A stretch of 64,000 nucleotides of DNA from Cohaesibacter marisflavi (lineage in GTDB: Bacteria > Pseudomonadota > Alphaproteobacteria > Rhizobiales > Cohaesibacteraceae). The translations under genes were made by a program, and so were the position numbers. The notes beneath the pieces were generated by a model. The model saw only the letters and a list, made by a program, of their open reading frames with translations, was not told the origin of the DNA and made no database searches. The stretch's first letter is position 1. Each line of letters opens with the position of its first letter. The stretch covers positions 1 through 64,000 of the forward strand of contig NZ_FOVR01000010.1 in assembly GCF_900115225.1 (NCBI RefSeq), written 5' to 3'. Below, one piece after another: positions 1 to 7,412 of this stretch.

Positions 1-1
1 G

Positions 2-460
2 CTGCCGCGCGAAGAACTGAACGAGTTCAGTGCCGAGGTCCTGCGTCGTTTTGCCAACCCGTTCATCGTGCATCGCTGGTACGATATCTCGCTGAATGGT
101 ATGGCCAAGTTCCATACCCGCAACTTGCCACGCTTTGAAAGCGCCATGGCAGCAACCGGCAAGGCGCCGCGTTGCATGAGCCTGTCGCTGGCAGCCTGGC
201 TTGCTTTCTATACCGGTGCCTTTGAAGGCAGTGCCGAATTGCCACCACGCGATGCAGAAGACGTGATCGCCAAGATGGCTGAAATCGGTGCGCTGAAAGA
301 AGCGCAAGGTGTTGAGGCAATGGTCAAGGCTTACCTCGGCGAAGAAAGCATCTGGGGGAAATCTCTGGCAAGTGACACCCTCGTCGCTGCCGTCTCTGAA
401 GCTTATGCTTTCCTGACTGAGAGTGCTTTCAGCCTTGATGACCTGTCCAAGTGGGCTTAA
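2..460 (+). CDS. uxaB: Tagaturonate reductase (UxaB-like), C-terminal part
   Basis: The frame is open from the window edge, so the N-terminal NAD-binding domain and the start lie outside; 152 residues are present. The visible part matches the C-terminal helical domain of the mannitol dehydrogenase family, with the segment NPFIVHRWYDISLNGMAKF followed by TRNLP. Within that family this pattern, with ISLN..(A/S)KF.TR.LP, is closer to altronate oxidoreductase UxaB than to fructuronate reductase or mannitol 2-dehydrogenase. UxaB interconverts D-tagaturonate and D-altronate with NAD(H) in the cytoplasm. The neighbouring TRAP transporter and L-galactonate-dehydrogenase-like gene fit a sugar-acid pathway that passes through tagaturonate. 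The family is firm; the exact substrate is inferred. Confidence 0.72.
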   Translation: MPREELNEFSAEVLRRFANPFIVHRWYDISLNGMAKFHTRNLPRFESAMAATGKAPRCMSLSLAAWLAFYTGAFEGSAELPPRDAEDVIAKMAEIGALKEAQGVEAMVKAYLGEESIWGKSLASDTLVAAVSEAYAFLTESAFSLDDLSKWA

Positions 461-876
461 CACACCCATCTTCCAAAGATCCGGGTTATGACGGCTCAAG
501 CTAGCTGTTTCCGGTTTCAACTTATTGGAGTCTGGCGCCCGATCGGGTGGCGGACTTCTTTTTTAGGCGTCATGACCTTGATTCTACGGAAATAACAGGT
601 TGCGCGCCTGTGCCTCTTGCTGCCTTTGATCGAGACACAGGAAGGCAAGATGAAAATTCAATTCTGAAATTTTTCATAATTATTCTAAATTTCCAAAACA
701 TGGGATGTATATTGCGAAGAACGCGGAAAATGGCCGATTATTTCTTGACATAAAGTATGTTTTTATGTCAATCATGGGATGAAATGGCGGGTAGGGAGGT
801 CTACCCACATCTCACCCTGCAAAAATCTACACATGATAGATCTTGCTAACTTCAGGACCCATATACGGGAGGGATT
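461..876. other. Intergenic region with TRAP operon promoter
   Basis: 416 bases lie between the reductase and the TRAP genes. A weak stem-loop at 536-549 (CGCCC, GATC loop, GGGTG), followed at 559-564 by a T run, may end the reductase transcript. A good -35 hexamer TTGACA is at 745-750, but no convincing -10 follows at the standard distance. A GntR-type palindrome lies at 771-783. A 68-codon open frame at 547-753 has no ribosome-binding site and no recognisable features. Confidence 0.5.
771..783. promoter_or_regulatory. Candidate GntR operator upstream of TRAP operon
   Basis: ATCAT-GGG-ATGAA is a near-perfect inverted repeat (ATCAT/ATGAT with one mismatch). The same core, on the opposite strand and without the mismatch, occurs at 4741-4753 in front of the dehydrogenase, and a related TGAT-CCC-ATCA lies at 4679-4689. 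The site is about 20 bases downstream of TTGACA (745-750), a position suited to repression. Assignment to the GntR regulator at 3885-4613 is inferred from the shared motif and proximity. Confidence 0.55.
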
Positions 877-1851
877 ATGAAAACTCTGCTCAAATATTCC
901 GTAGCAGCTGCTGTTGCATTGACTGCCATGGTTGGCGCTGCAATGGCTGATGTGACCATTAAAGTTGCTTACGAAAACAACCCAGGCGAGCCTCTTGACA
1001 TTGTTGTCAATAAATGGGCCAAAGATCTGGAAGCAAAAAGCAACGGGACCATCAAACTGGAACTGTATCCTAGCTCTCAGCTTGGTTCCAAACAGGACGT
1101 AACCGAACAGGCCATGTTCGGCTCAAACGTCATCACCATCAGTGACGTTGGGTTCCTTTCCGACTTTGTTCCTGATCTGGGCATTCTGTTTGGCCCATAT
1201 CTGACCGAAGATCCAGCCAAACTCTTCGCTATCTATGAGAGCGACTGGTTCAAGGAAAAAGAAAAAGAACTGAATGAAAAAGGCGTTCATCTGGTCATGA
1301 AGAACTACCTCTATGGTGTTCGTCAGTTGATTGCCAACAAACCGGTTCGTACGCCAGAAGACCTCAAAGGTCTAAAGATCCGTACACCTAACAACGTCAT
1401 GCAGATCAAGGCTATCGAAGCAATGGGTGGCACGCCGACCCCAATGCCTCTTGGCGAAGCTTACACCGCTCTGTCTCAGGGCATCATCGATGGTGTTGAA
1501 AACCCGCTTGCTGTGATCTATGGCGCCAAGTTCCAGGAAGAAGCCAAGTATCTTTCCATGATCAACTATCTGACGAACACCTCCGTGTTCATCGGTGGTG
1601 AAGCCTTCTTCCAGACACTGGACAAGAAAGACCTGGATTTGATCCATGAAACTGCGTATGACGCAGGTGTATTCAGCCAGCAGCTCGCAAAGGAAAGCGA
1701 AGCTGACTTCATTGCAAAATTCAAGGAAGCCGGCGTAGAGGTTATCTATCCTGAAACCGCTCCTTTCCGTGAAAAGGCAATGGCCGTTTACAGCCAGTTC
1801 CCAGAGTGGAGCGATGGCCTCTATGAAAAAATTCAGGAACAGCTGAAGTAA
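877..1851 (+). CDS. dctP: TRAP transporter substrate-binding protein (DctP family)
   Basis: This 324-residue protein is the periplasmic receptor of a tripartite ATP-independent (TRAP) transporter. A Sec signal peptide covers about residues 1-24 (MKTLLKYSVAA...AMA). The mature part shows the DctP fold signature: VAYENNPGEPLD, then LYPSSQLGS, and the segment around residues 165-200 with LKGLKIRTPNN and GTPTPMPLGEAYTAL, which carries the conserved arginine that binds the carboxylate of the ligand. The ATG follows a strong GGGAGGG site. It is the first gene of an operon with Q and M subunits, 80 bases upstream of Q. A sugar acid related to galactonate or uronates is the likely ligand, judged only from neighbours. 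Confidence 0.92.
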   Translation: MKTLLKYSVAAAVALTAMVGAAMADVTIKVAYENNPGEPLDIVVNKWAKDLEAKSNGTIKLELYPSSQLGSKQDVTEQAMFGSNVITISDVGFLSDFVPDLGILFGPYLTEDPAKLFAIYESDWFKEKEKELNEKGVHLVMKNYLYGVRQLIANKPVRTPEDLKGLKIRTPNNVMQIKAIEAMGGTPTPMPLGEAYTALSQGIIDGVENPLAVIYGAKFQEEAKYLSMINYLTNTSVFIGGEAFFQTLDKKDLDLIHETAYDAGVFSQQLAKESEADFIAKFKEAGVEVIYPETAPFREKAMAVYSQFPEWSDGLYEKIQEQLK

Positions 1852-1931
1852 CTGGTTCCGGAACAATGATCTTGCCTGTCGCAGACGCTGCGGCAGGCAT
1901 CTCTAACGCCTTGACTTGAAACGGAATTCCA

Positions 1932-2429
1932 ATGTCTATAACGCGTCGAATCTTCACGATTCTGCTGGGTCTACCACTTGCCTATCTGGTCCTGGCAACC
2001 TCCTATTCAGTTTTCATGCGTTACTGGATGGAAAGCCCCATTTTGTGGATGGAAGAAACTTCCGGCCTTGCCATGATCTGGGTGGTTATGATTGGTGCAA
2101 TGTGTGCTGAAAGGGATCGTGAGAACCTTTCCATTGCATTTCTGACCGATCTTATGGGTGAGAAGACACGCCTGATCTGCTCGGTTGTGATCTCCCTGAT
2201 TTCAATCGGACTGCTGCTTTACATCGCCTACCTTGGACACAGCCTGGCTGAGCGTGTTGCATTCAAGCTGACAGGCGTTCTGAAAATTTCCTGGTACTGG
2301 ATCGATATTGCTGTGCCGGTTGGCATGATTGGTTCCGCAGTTTTTGTTGCCATCAACATGGTGAAGAAAATCCGCGGGTACGAGGACCACGAGCATCAAG
2401 ACCATAATAAGGAAGGAGAAGCAGCATGA
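1932..2429 (+). CDS. dctQ: TRAP transporter small membrane subunit (DctQ family)
   Basis: A 165-residue inner-membrane protein with four hydrophobic segments, the usual size for the Q subunit. The family motif is visible as W.EE around residues 39-42 (ILWMEETSGLAMIW). The C-terminal tail is charged and rich in His, Asp and Glu. It pairs with DctM to form the sodium-driven translocation unit. Its stop overlaps the DctM start by four bases (ATGA), indicating translational coupling. The ribosome-binding site in front of the chosen ATG is weak (GGA), so expression may partly depend on the dctP message. Confidence 0.88.
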   Translation: MSITRRIFTILLGLPLAYLVLATSYSVFMRYWMESPILWMEETSGLAMIWVVMIGAMCAERDRENLSIAFLTDLMGEKTRLICSVVISLISIGLLLYIAYLGHSLAERVAFKLTGVLKISWYWIDIAVPVGMIGSAVFVAINMVKKIRGYEDHEHQDHNKEGEAA

Positions 2430-3709
2430 CCTGGCTGTGGATCATCCCTCTCATGTTGGTAGCCTTTGCGCTCAACATGCGCCTTTATCTCGGCATTCTT
2501 TTGGCCGTGCTGTGTTACTTCACCTTTTTCTCTTTCACACCGCCTGAAATTGCGATCCAGCGTTTCATCGCGCCCGCGCTCAATACCTCGCTTCTGGCAA
2601 TTCCGTTCTTTGTCATGCTGGGTACGCTGATGGCGCACTCTGGGGTGGCTGAACGCATCATCGACGTTGCCCTGCTGCTTGTCGGTCGCATTCGTGGTGG
2701 TCTGGCTCTGACCAATATCCTGGTGAGTAGTCTTCTGGGCGGTCTGTCCGCTTCCAACCTTGCCGATAGTGCGATGCTGACCCGCATGATGGTTCCTGAA
2801 ATGGAACGTCATGGATATGATCGCGGTTTCTCTGCTGCTGTTACCGCAGCAGGCTCGCTGATCACTCCGATCATTCCTCCCGGAATTGCGCTTATCATTT
2901 ATGCGCTGATCGCTGACGTGTCCGTTGCGTCCATGTTCATGGCGGGTATCCTGCCCGGGTTGCTCTGTGCCTTCCTGCTGATGGTCACCGCCTATTTTGT
3001 ATCGGTCAAACGTGGCTATCTGCCCAAGAGCATGCAACGTCCGACAAGACGCGAAGCTGGTATCACTATCTTGCGGTCCTGGCCAGCCTTTCTGCTGATC
3101 ATCGTGATCATCGGCGGCATCCGTCTTGGCATCTTCACGCCGACCGAAGCAGGTGCTGTTGCGGTGCTCGCCATCATCCTGATCGGTACGCTGTTGCACC
3201 GTACGATGACCTTTGGTGACATTCTCAATTCCATCTATTCTGCAGGTAAGTCCACTGCGTCGGTGCTGTTGATCATCATGGCCAGTGGTGCGCTGGGCTG
3301 GATCTTCTCAAACGAGAAAGCCGGTATTGCCTTTGCAGAACTGATCACCAACTTCACCACCAACAAGTATCTGTTCCTGATCACACTCAACATCGCTCTC
3401 CTGTTCTTTGGCATGTTGATCGAGGGAACGGCGCTGATGATCATTCTGGTGCCGCTGCTCAAGCCAACCCTGATGAGCATGGGGATTGATCCGGTTCACT
3501 TCGGTATCATCATGATCCTCAACATGTCGATCGGTACGCTGACCCCGCCAGTTGGGACCGTCATGCTGGTTGTTTCCCAGCTCGCCAAAGTGGACGTAAT
3601 GCGCTTTACCAAGGCTGCCGTACCTTTCTACATTGCCCTGTTCCTGGCGCTCGGTATGGTGATCTTTATTCCGGAAATCTCTCTCCTGCTGCCGCATCTT
3701 AGCCAGTAA
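2426..3709 (+). CDS. dctM: TRAP transporter large permease (DctM family)
   Basis: 427 residues with about a dozen hydrophobic segments, the normal length of the M subunit that carries sodium and substrate across the inner membrane. Family features include LLVGRIRGGLALTNI, SAVTAAGSLITPIIPPG near residues 131-155 and the C-terminal repeat MSIGTLTPPVGT, which form the inverted-repeat transport sites. The start ATG follows AAGGAGAAGCAGC. A strong terminator lies 20 bases after the stop, closing the P-Q-M operon. Confidence 0.92.
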   Translation: MTWLWIIPLMLVAFALNMRLYLGILLAVLCYFTFFSFTPPEIAIQRFIAPALNTSLLAIPFFVMLGTLMAHSGVAERIIDVALLLVGRIRGGLALTNILVSSLLGGLSASNLADSAMLTRMMVPEMERHGYDRGFSAAVTAAGSLITPIIPPGIALIIYALIADVSVASMFMAGILPGLLCAFLLMVTAYFVSVKRGYLPKSMQRPTRREAGITILRSWPAFLLIIVIIGGIRLGIFTPTEAGAVAVLAIILIGTLLHRTMTFGDILNSIYSAGKSTASVLLIIMASGALGWIFSNEKAGIAFAELITNFTTNKYLFLITLNIALLFFGMLIEGTALMIILVPLLKPTLMSMGIDPVHFGIIMILNMSIGTLTPPVGTVMLVVSQLAKVDVMRFTKAAVPFYIALFLALGMVIFIPEISLLLPHLSQ

Positions 3710-3730
3710 GAGATTGAGCAACACAATCAA

Positions 3731-3765
3731 AAAGCCCCGCAGTTTGACTGCGGGGCTTTTTTTGT
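3731..3765 (+). terminator. Rho-independent terminator after TRAP operon
   Basis: A 12-bp stem (AAAGCCCCGCAG with CTGCGGGGCTTT, 5-base loop TTTGA) is followed by a run of T. It sits directly after dctM and in front of the convergent GntR gene, and the A-rich left flank could let it act on both strands. Confidence 0.9.
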
Positions 3766-3884
3766 TTCTTACGCAATGGTTTGTTGTGCAATGGGGTCGT
3801 TGAGGCAGGGCGCAGATATGACGAGGGGCCCGACTGGAATTCGGCCTCTGCGCCGAACGCGCGCCCTGATAGGGTGCGGTGTGA

Positions 3885-4613
3885 CTATTCGGCTGGGTTT
3901 GAAGGGGCGACCGGGTCTTCCTCGTTGAAGAAGAAATCAGGATGTGCCTTCACCCATGTCTGAACACCGCTGACATGGGCATACATGGCGTATTTTGCAC
4001 CCTCGACATCCTGCGCTTCAATGCAGTTCAAAACAGCTTCATGTTCAATACGCAGGTTGTTGGTTGCGCTGTCGGTCATGCGGTTGCGCCATATACGAGC
4101 CCTGAGGGCCGGGGCCGAGACCACATTAAGCAGCGAGATCATGATCGGGTTCTGGGTTGTTTCCGCGATAATATGGTGGAACTCGGAGTCCTTCTTGAGA
4201 AGGGTATCCGTGTCCTCTGCATTCAGCATGGACTGATGGCATTGTTTCAGTCGATCCAGATCTGCCTTGGTGCGCCGCGCAGCGGCAATGGCTGTGGTGT
4301 GAAGCTCCATCAAGATTCGAATTTCAAGGAACCACAGCACGGCTTCAGGGCCGGAAACGTCCACGGCGAAGCGCAATGTTTCGATCATCTGGGTGGGGTC
4401 GAGGCCGGAGACATAGGTGCCATCCCCTTGTCTGGCCTCAAGTATCTTCATGGCGCTCATCGCACGAACTGCTTCACGCAGGGAATTGCGCGAAACGCCG
4501 AGTTGCGTAGAAAACTCGGCTTCGTTTGGAAGGCGATCTCCGGGTTTGATTTTACCAGATCGAATCAAATCCTGAACCAATGAAATAGCCAGATCTACCT
4601 TTGGGCTGCTCAT
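3885..4613 (-). CDS. FadR-subfamily GntR transcriptional regulator
   Basis: A 242-residue regulator. Residues about 5-70 form the GntR winged helix-turn-helix, with the hallmark GDRLPNEAEFSTQLGVSRNS followed by LREAVRAM and a G-G-T-Y wing. Residues about 90-220 are an all-helical FCD domain; D-x-x-FH and two later histidines (around HEAVL and YAMYAHV) are the usual metal/ligand site of this family, which often senses sugar acids. The gene is divergent from the zinc dehydrogenase and convergent with the TRAP operon. Palindromes with a TGAT-N3-ATCA or ATCAT-N3-ATGAT core in both promoter regions are its likely operators. The ligand is unknown; an intermediate of the galactonate/tagaturonate route is a reasonable guess. 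Confidence 0.9.
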   Translation of the reverse strand: MSSPKVDLAISLVQDLIRSGKIKPGDRLPNEAEFSTQLGVSRNSLREAVRAMSAMKILEARQGDGTYVSGLDPTQMIETLRFAVDVSGPEAVLWFLEIRILMELHTTAIAAARRTKADLDRLKQCHQSMLNAEDTDTLLKKDSEFHHIIAETTQNPIMISLLNVVSAPALRARIWRNRMTDSATNNLRIEHEAVLNCIEAQDVEGAKYAMYAHVSGVQTWVKAHPDFFFNEEDPVAPSNPAE

Positions 4614-4678
4614 GTGCGTGGGTACCTCATTTGAAAATTGAATAGCTGTAACATGATCAATTTGACCCTATAAGTCAA

Positions 4679-4689
4679 TGATCCCATCA
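4679..4689. promoter_or_regulatory. Candidate GntR operator, regulator side
   Basis: TGAT-CCC-ATCA is a perfect 4+4 inverted repeat with a 3-base centre, 66 bases upstream of the GntR start codon. It shares the CCC/GGG centre and arm spacing with the palindromes at 771-783 and 4741-4753. The position fits autoregulation. Confidence 0.5.
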
Positions 4690-4734
4690 ATTGGTGAAAT
4701 ATTGCAGATTTCATGCCGAAGCTTTGTCTTTATC

Positions 4735-4763
4735 TTGACAATCATCCCATGATTATGCGATAA
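4735..4763 (+). promoter_or_regulatory. Dehydrogenase promoter with embedded GntR operator
   Basis: TTGACA at 4735-4740 is followed at once by the perfect palindrome ATCAT-CCC-ATGAT (4741-4753); a weak -10 (CGATAA, 4758-4763) stands 17 bases from the -35. An operator filling the spacer would block RNA polymerase when bound. A degenerate further copy (ACATCCTATCAAT) is at 4765-4777. The -10 is poor, so the transcription start is uncertain. Confidence 0.5.
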
Positions 4764-4884
4764 AACATCCTATCAATTAGGCGAAATATTACAAAAGATG
4801 CGTAAAATTTCGTGCTTTTGGAGAGAAACATAGGAGCTATATAGAGAAACGTCCGGAAAACTAACAATTCGGATATCCCGACAT

Positions 4885-5050
4885 GCCTGAGCGGTTGAGA
4901 CCAGGCTTTGGGTGGTACGCGCACCCAGAGTTGAAACGCCTCCCAAGACGAGGGGCCTCCCATCTACCCTCCATGATCAAGGTGGCCCTGAAGGGCTCCC
5001 GCTCAGGCGTGCAAATCCTAACCGAAATAGCAGAGCAGGCGACTGCTCTG
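4885..5050 (+). ncRNA. Possible structured leader of the zinc dehydrogenase gene
   Basis: A perfect 10-bp inverted repeat (GCCTGAGCGG at 4885-4894, CCGCTCAGGC at 4999-5008) encloses a hairpin TGGGTG/CACCCA (4909-4914 with 4922-4927) and a GCCC-TGAA-GGGC hairpin (4986-4997). It is followed by an independent 8-bp hairpin CAGAGCAG-GCGA-CTGCTCTG (5031-5050) that ends 14 bases before the Shine-Dalgarno site. Three CCTCC-type segments inside the closed domain (4939-4944, 4956-4961, 4967-4972) could pair with the GGAG of that site. I do not recognise it as a known riboswitch class. That it is transcribed as a leader is inferred from the promoter at 4735. Confidence 0.4.
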
Positions 5051-5078
5051 AAAAAGAAGCTCGCTAAGGAGATGAGTG

Positions 5079-6095
5079 ATGAAAGCACTTTGCATTGTTG
5101 ACGCAGAAAAAAGTGAGGTTCGCGACGTTGAACCGATGACAATGGGACCCGATGACGTTGTTGTCGATATCTCCTATGTCGGTTTTTGCGGTAGTGACCT
5201 GAACACCTATATGGGCAAGAACCCCCTGGTTCAGCTGCCACGTATTCCGGGCCATGAAGCGTCCGGTTTTGTAGTAGAAAAGGGCGCCAATGTTGGCGAC
5301 GAAATCAAGATCGGCCAGTCCGTAATCCTGTGGCCATATTCTGCTTGTGGTCATTGCAGCAGCTGCCGTGCAGGTCGCCCGAATGCTTGCCGTTACAACG
5401 AGACGCTCGGTGTGCAGCGCGACGGTGCTCTGCGTGAGAAAATGGTTATTCGTGCCGATTGTGTCGTGCCGAATGAAAGCCTGTCTCCGAAACGTCAGGT
5501 TCTGGTGGAGCCTCTTTCCGTTGGTTTCCACGCGGTTTCCCGTGGACGTGTAGAAGCAACTGATACAGTTGTTGTCATGGGCTGCGGCATGATCGGTGTT
5601 GGCGCCATTATGGGTGCTGCTGCACGTGGTGCGCGCGTGATTGCAGTCGATCTGAGCCCAGAAAAGGAAGAAATCGCCAAGCTTGTTGGCGCAACCGAAT
5701 TCCTGACTCTCAGCGGCGAAGAGCTCGTCAAGAAAGTCAATGAACTGACCGATGATCATGGCGCCAATGTCGTGATTGAGGCCGTTGGCCTGCCGATCAC
5801 CTTCACTACGGCCATTGACGCTGCCTGCTTTGCTGGCCGCGTGGTTTATGTTGGTTATTCCAAGGCGCCTGTTACCTATGAAACCAAGTTCTTCAACCTT
5901 AAAGAGCTGGACATCATGGGCTCCCGTAACGCAATGCGCCCGGATTTTGACGCCGTCATCGAAGCTCTGCTGAAGATCGGCGACAAGATGGATACCTTGA
6001 TCACCAAGACCTTCCCGATGGACGAAGCCGCTGACGTGCTGCCATATTGGGAAGCCAACAAGAATGATGTTCTGAAGCTGGTCGTAGAGCTTTAA
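5079..6095 (+). CDS. Zinc-dependent sugar-acid dehydrogenase (L-galactonate/L-idonate 5-dehydrogenase-like)
   Basis: A 338-residue medium-chain dehydrogenase. Catalytic-zinc residues are Cys37 (in GFCGSD) and the His59-Glu60 pair (GHE); structural zinc is held by Cys90, Cys93, Cys96 and Cys104. A Rossmann GCGMIGVG motif follows near residue 168. The C-terminal MGSRNA...DFDAVI segment resembles E. coli LgoD (L-galactonate 5-dehydrogenase) and other polyol/sugar-acid members. LgoD makes D-tagaturonate, the substrate of the UxaB-like enzyme at the left edge, so the two steps would link. ATG 5079 is preferred over GTG 5076 because TAAGGAG lies 7 bases upstream. Substrate choice is inference; galactitol or L-idonate are alternatives. 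Confidence 0.8.
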   Translation: MKALCIVDAEKSEVRDVEPMTMGPDDVVVDISYVGFCGSDLNTYMGKNPLVQLPRIPGHEASGFVVEKGANVGDEIKIGQSVILWPYSACGHCSSCRAGRPNACRYNETLGVQRDGALREKMVIRADCVVPNESLSPKRQVLVEPLSVGFHAVSRGRVEATDTVVVMGCGMIGVGAIMGAAARGARVIAVDLSPEKEEIAKLVGATEFLTLSGEELVKKVNELTDDHGANVVIEAVGLPITFTTAIDAACFAGRVVYVGYSKAPVTYETKFFNLKELDIMGSRNAMRPDFDAVIEALLKIGDKMDTLITKTFPMDEAADVLPYWEANKNDVLKLVVEL

Positions 6096-6152
6096 GGCCT
6101 GTTCTGCCGGTAACGGTCCCCGCATATAATAATGATAAGAACTTAAACTGCC

Positions 6153-6191
6153 AAAGGCGGGTTGCTCCTATGCAATCCGCCTTTCTTTTTG
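6153..6191. terminator. Terminator between dehydrogenase and YeiH-family gene
   Basis: A 13-bp stem (AAAGGCGGGTTGC with GCAATCCGCCTTT, one G-T pair) with a 6-base loop, followed by CTTTTT. It ends the dehydrogenase transcript on the plus strand; because the stem starts with AAA it may also serve the convergent exporter gene. Confidence 0.88.
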
Positions 6192-6273
6192 GGCTCGAGG
6201 CTGAACTCCTGATTTTGGGCCCGGTTTGCTTTTGGGGCCTGGTGTTGTGAGTGGTGGACGCTCAGGGCCTTTT

Positions 6274-7305
6274 TCAAAGCGACAGAAGAGCGATTGCTAA
6301 AGCGCCAAGAGCGCCCAGAAACAGGATCGACAGAGCGCCGGTTGCCAAGACGCGGCCGCTTGAGGCGAAGACCGATTTTACATCCACCATCAATCCCAAT
6401 CCGGCCATGGAAAGAATGGTCAGCAGCGTAGTGACTTCCTTGATGGGAGGCATCACGGCAGTCGGTATCGCACCCAAGGATTGAAGCGCAATCATCAGGA
6501 AAAAACCGATGATGAACCACGGCACCAGTTGCCGGAATTTAAGGCTTTTTCCAGTGCTTCTTTCGGCGGCCAGTTCGGCTTTGCGCCCGGTACGGAAGCC
6601 CAGTACCAGAATGACCGGTCCAAGCATTAATACGCGCATGAGCTTGACCAGCGTTCCATAATGAACGCTGATGGTGCTGACCGGAGCGGTCGCCGCCAGC
6701 ACTTGCGGCACTGCATAAACGGTCATGCCAGCGAAGATACCGAAGCGATGTGGATCGATGGCGAAGGCATTGGCAAAGGCGGGCAAAGCCAGTACCACGA
6801 TGATGCCCAGCGTTGCCGAGAAGGCGATGGCGGATGCAATGTCGTCGGAATCCGCCTCGATGACGGGGGCGACGGCGACAATGGCGGAGTTGCCGCAAAT
6901 CGAGTTGCCGCAGGCCACCAGAAGCGCTTGCTTTTCGGGTAATCCCAACAGTCTGCCAACGGTGTAGCTGGTGATGATGGCGATTGTCACAATCACGATG
7001 ACTACCAGCAGCAAAAGTGGACCGAGCGTCTGGATGATGGTCAGACTGACGGACGCCCCCAACAGTACGATGGCGAGCTCTAGCAGGTATTTGGCCGAAA
7101 AGTTGACGCCCTTTTTGAAAATCGGATTGAGGCCTAGAATGGAGTGGACCGCTGTGCCCAGTATGATGGAAAATACCAGAGCGTCCATGAAGCGGTGGCC
7201 GGTAAGCTGGATTTCTACCCATTCGACCCCATAGGCCAAAAGCGTGATGAAGCAACACAGGAAGAAGCCGGGGAGAATGGATTGAGTATAGTGCCAGATT
7301 CGCAT
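6274..7305 (-). CDS. YeiH/UPF0324-family putative sulfate-type exporter
   Basis: A 343-residue integral membrane protein with about ten hydrophobic segments, matching the conserved hypothetical family that includes E. coli YeiH. Typical pieces are LGTAVHSILG, KYLLELAIVLLGASVS, the polar intramembrane CGNSICGNSAIVAVAPVI and the C-terminal LGLMVDVK. Members are often annotated as sulfate or sulfite-linked exporters, with little direct proof. The ATG at 7305 is chosen because an AAAGAG site precedes it; an in-frame ATG 18 codons upstream lacks one. It is divergent from a LysR gene, the usual YeiE/YeiH-like arrangement. Confidence 0.85.
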   Translation of the reverse strand: MRIWHYTQSILPGFFLCCFITLLAYGVEWVEIQLTGHRFMDALVFSIILGTAVHSILGLNPIFKKGVNFSAKYLLELAIVLLGASVSLTIIQTLGPLLLLVVIVIVTIAIITSYTVGRLLGLPEKQALLVACGNSICGNSAIVAVAPVIEADSDDIASAIAFSATLGIIVVLALPAFANAFAIDPHRFGIFAGMTVYAVPQVLAATAPVSTISVHYGTLVKLMRVLMLGPVILVLGFRTGRKAELAAERSTGKSLKFRQLVPWFIIGFFLMIALQSLGAIPTAVMPPIKEVTTLLTILSMAGLGLMVDVKSVFASSGRVLATGALSILFLGALGALAIALLSL

Positions 7306-7370
7306 TGTTATCTCTTTGGAAGTCTTGAAAATTCGCGGCACCATCTCACAAAATATCATTCAAAAATATC

Positions 7371-7388
7371 GAATAATATAGTATATTC
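7371..7388. promoter_or_regulatory. Candidate LysR-type operator
   Basis: GAATA-N8-TATTC is an interrupted palindrome in the AT-rich 107-base gap between the divergent exporter and LysR genes, 24 bases before the LysR start. The size and position are typical of LysR-type binding boxes; the assignment is inference. Confidence 0.4.
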
Positions 7389-7412
7389 CATGTAATAGAA
7401 TTGGATGGTTTG

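Noticed and set aside
547-753. 68-codon ORF upstream of dctP
   Set aside because: No ribosome-binding site; it runs into the promoter region and ends beside TTGACA.
4883-4900. Resemblance of ATGCCTGAGCGGTTGA to the D-arm of serine tRNA
   Set aside because: No acceptor stem, anticodon arm or GTTCGAATCC T-loop follows at the right distances, so it is not a tRNA. It might be a fossil fragment.
4883-5101. 72-codon ORF across the dehydrogenase leader, overlapping the dehydrogenase start
   Set aside because: No ribosome-binding site before its ATG, no recognisable family, and the region is better explained by inverted repeats. A leader peptide cannot be fully excluded.
5064-6125. Long open frame on the strand opposite the zinc dehydrogenase
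   Set aside because: It is fully antisense to a clear enzyme gene, with His/Asn-rich composition and no family features.
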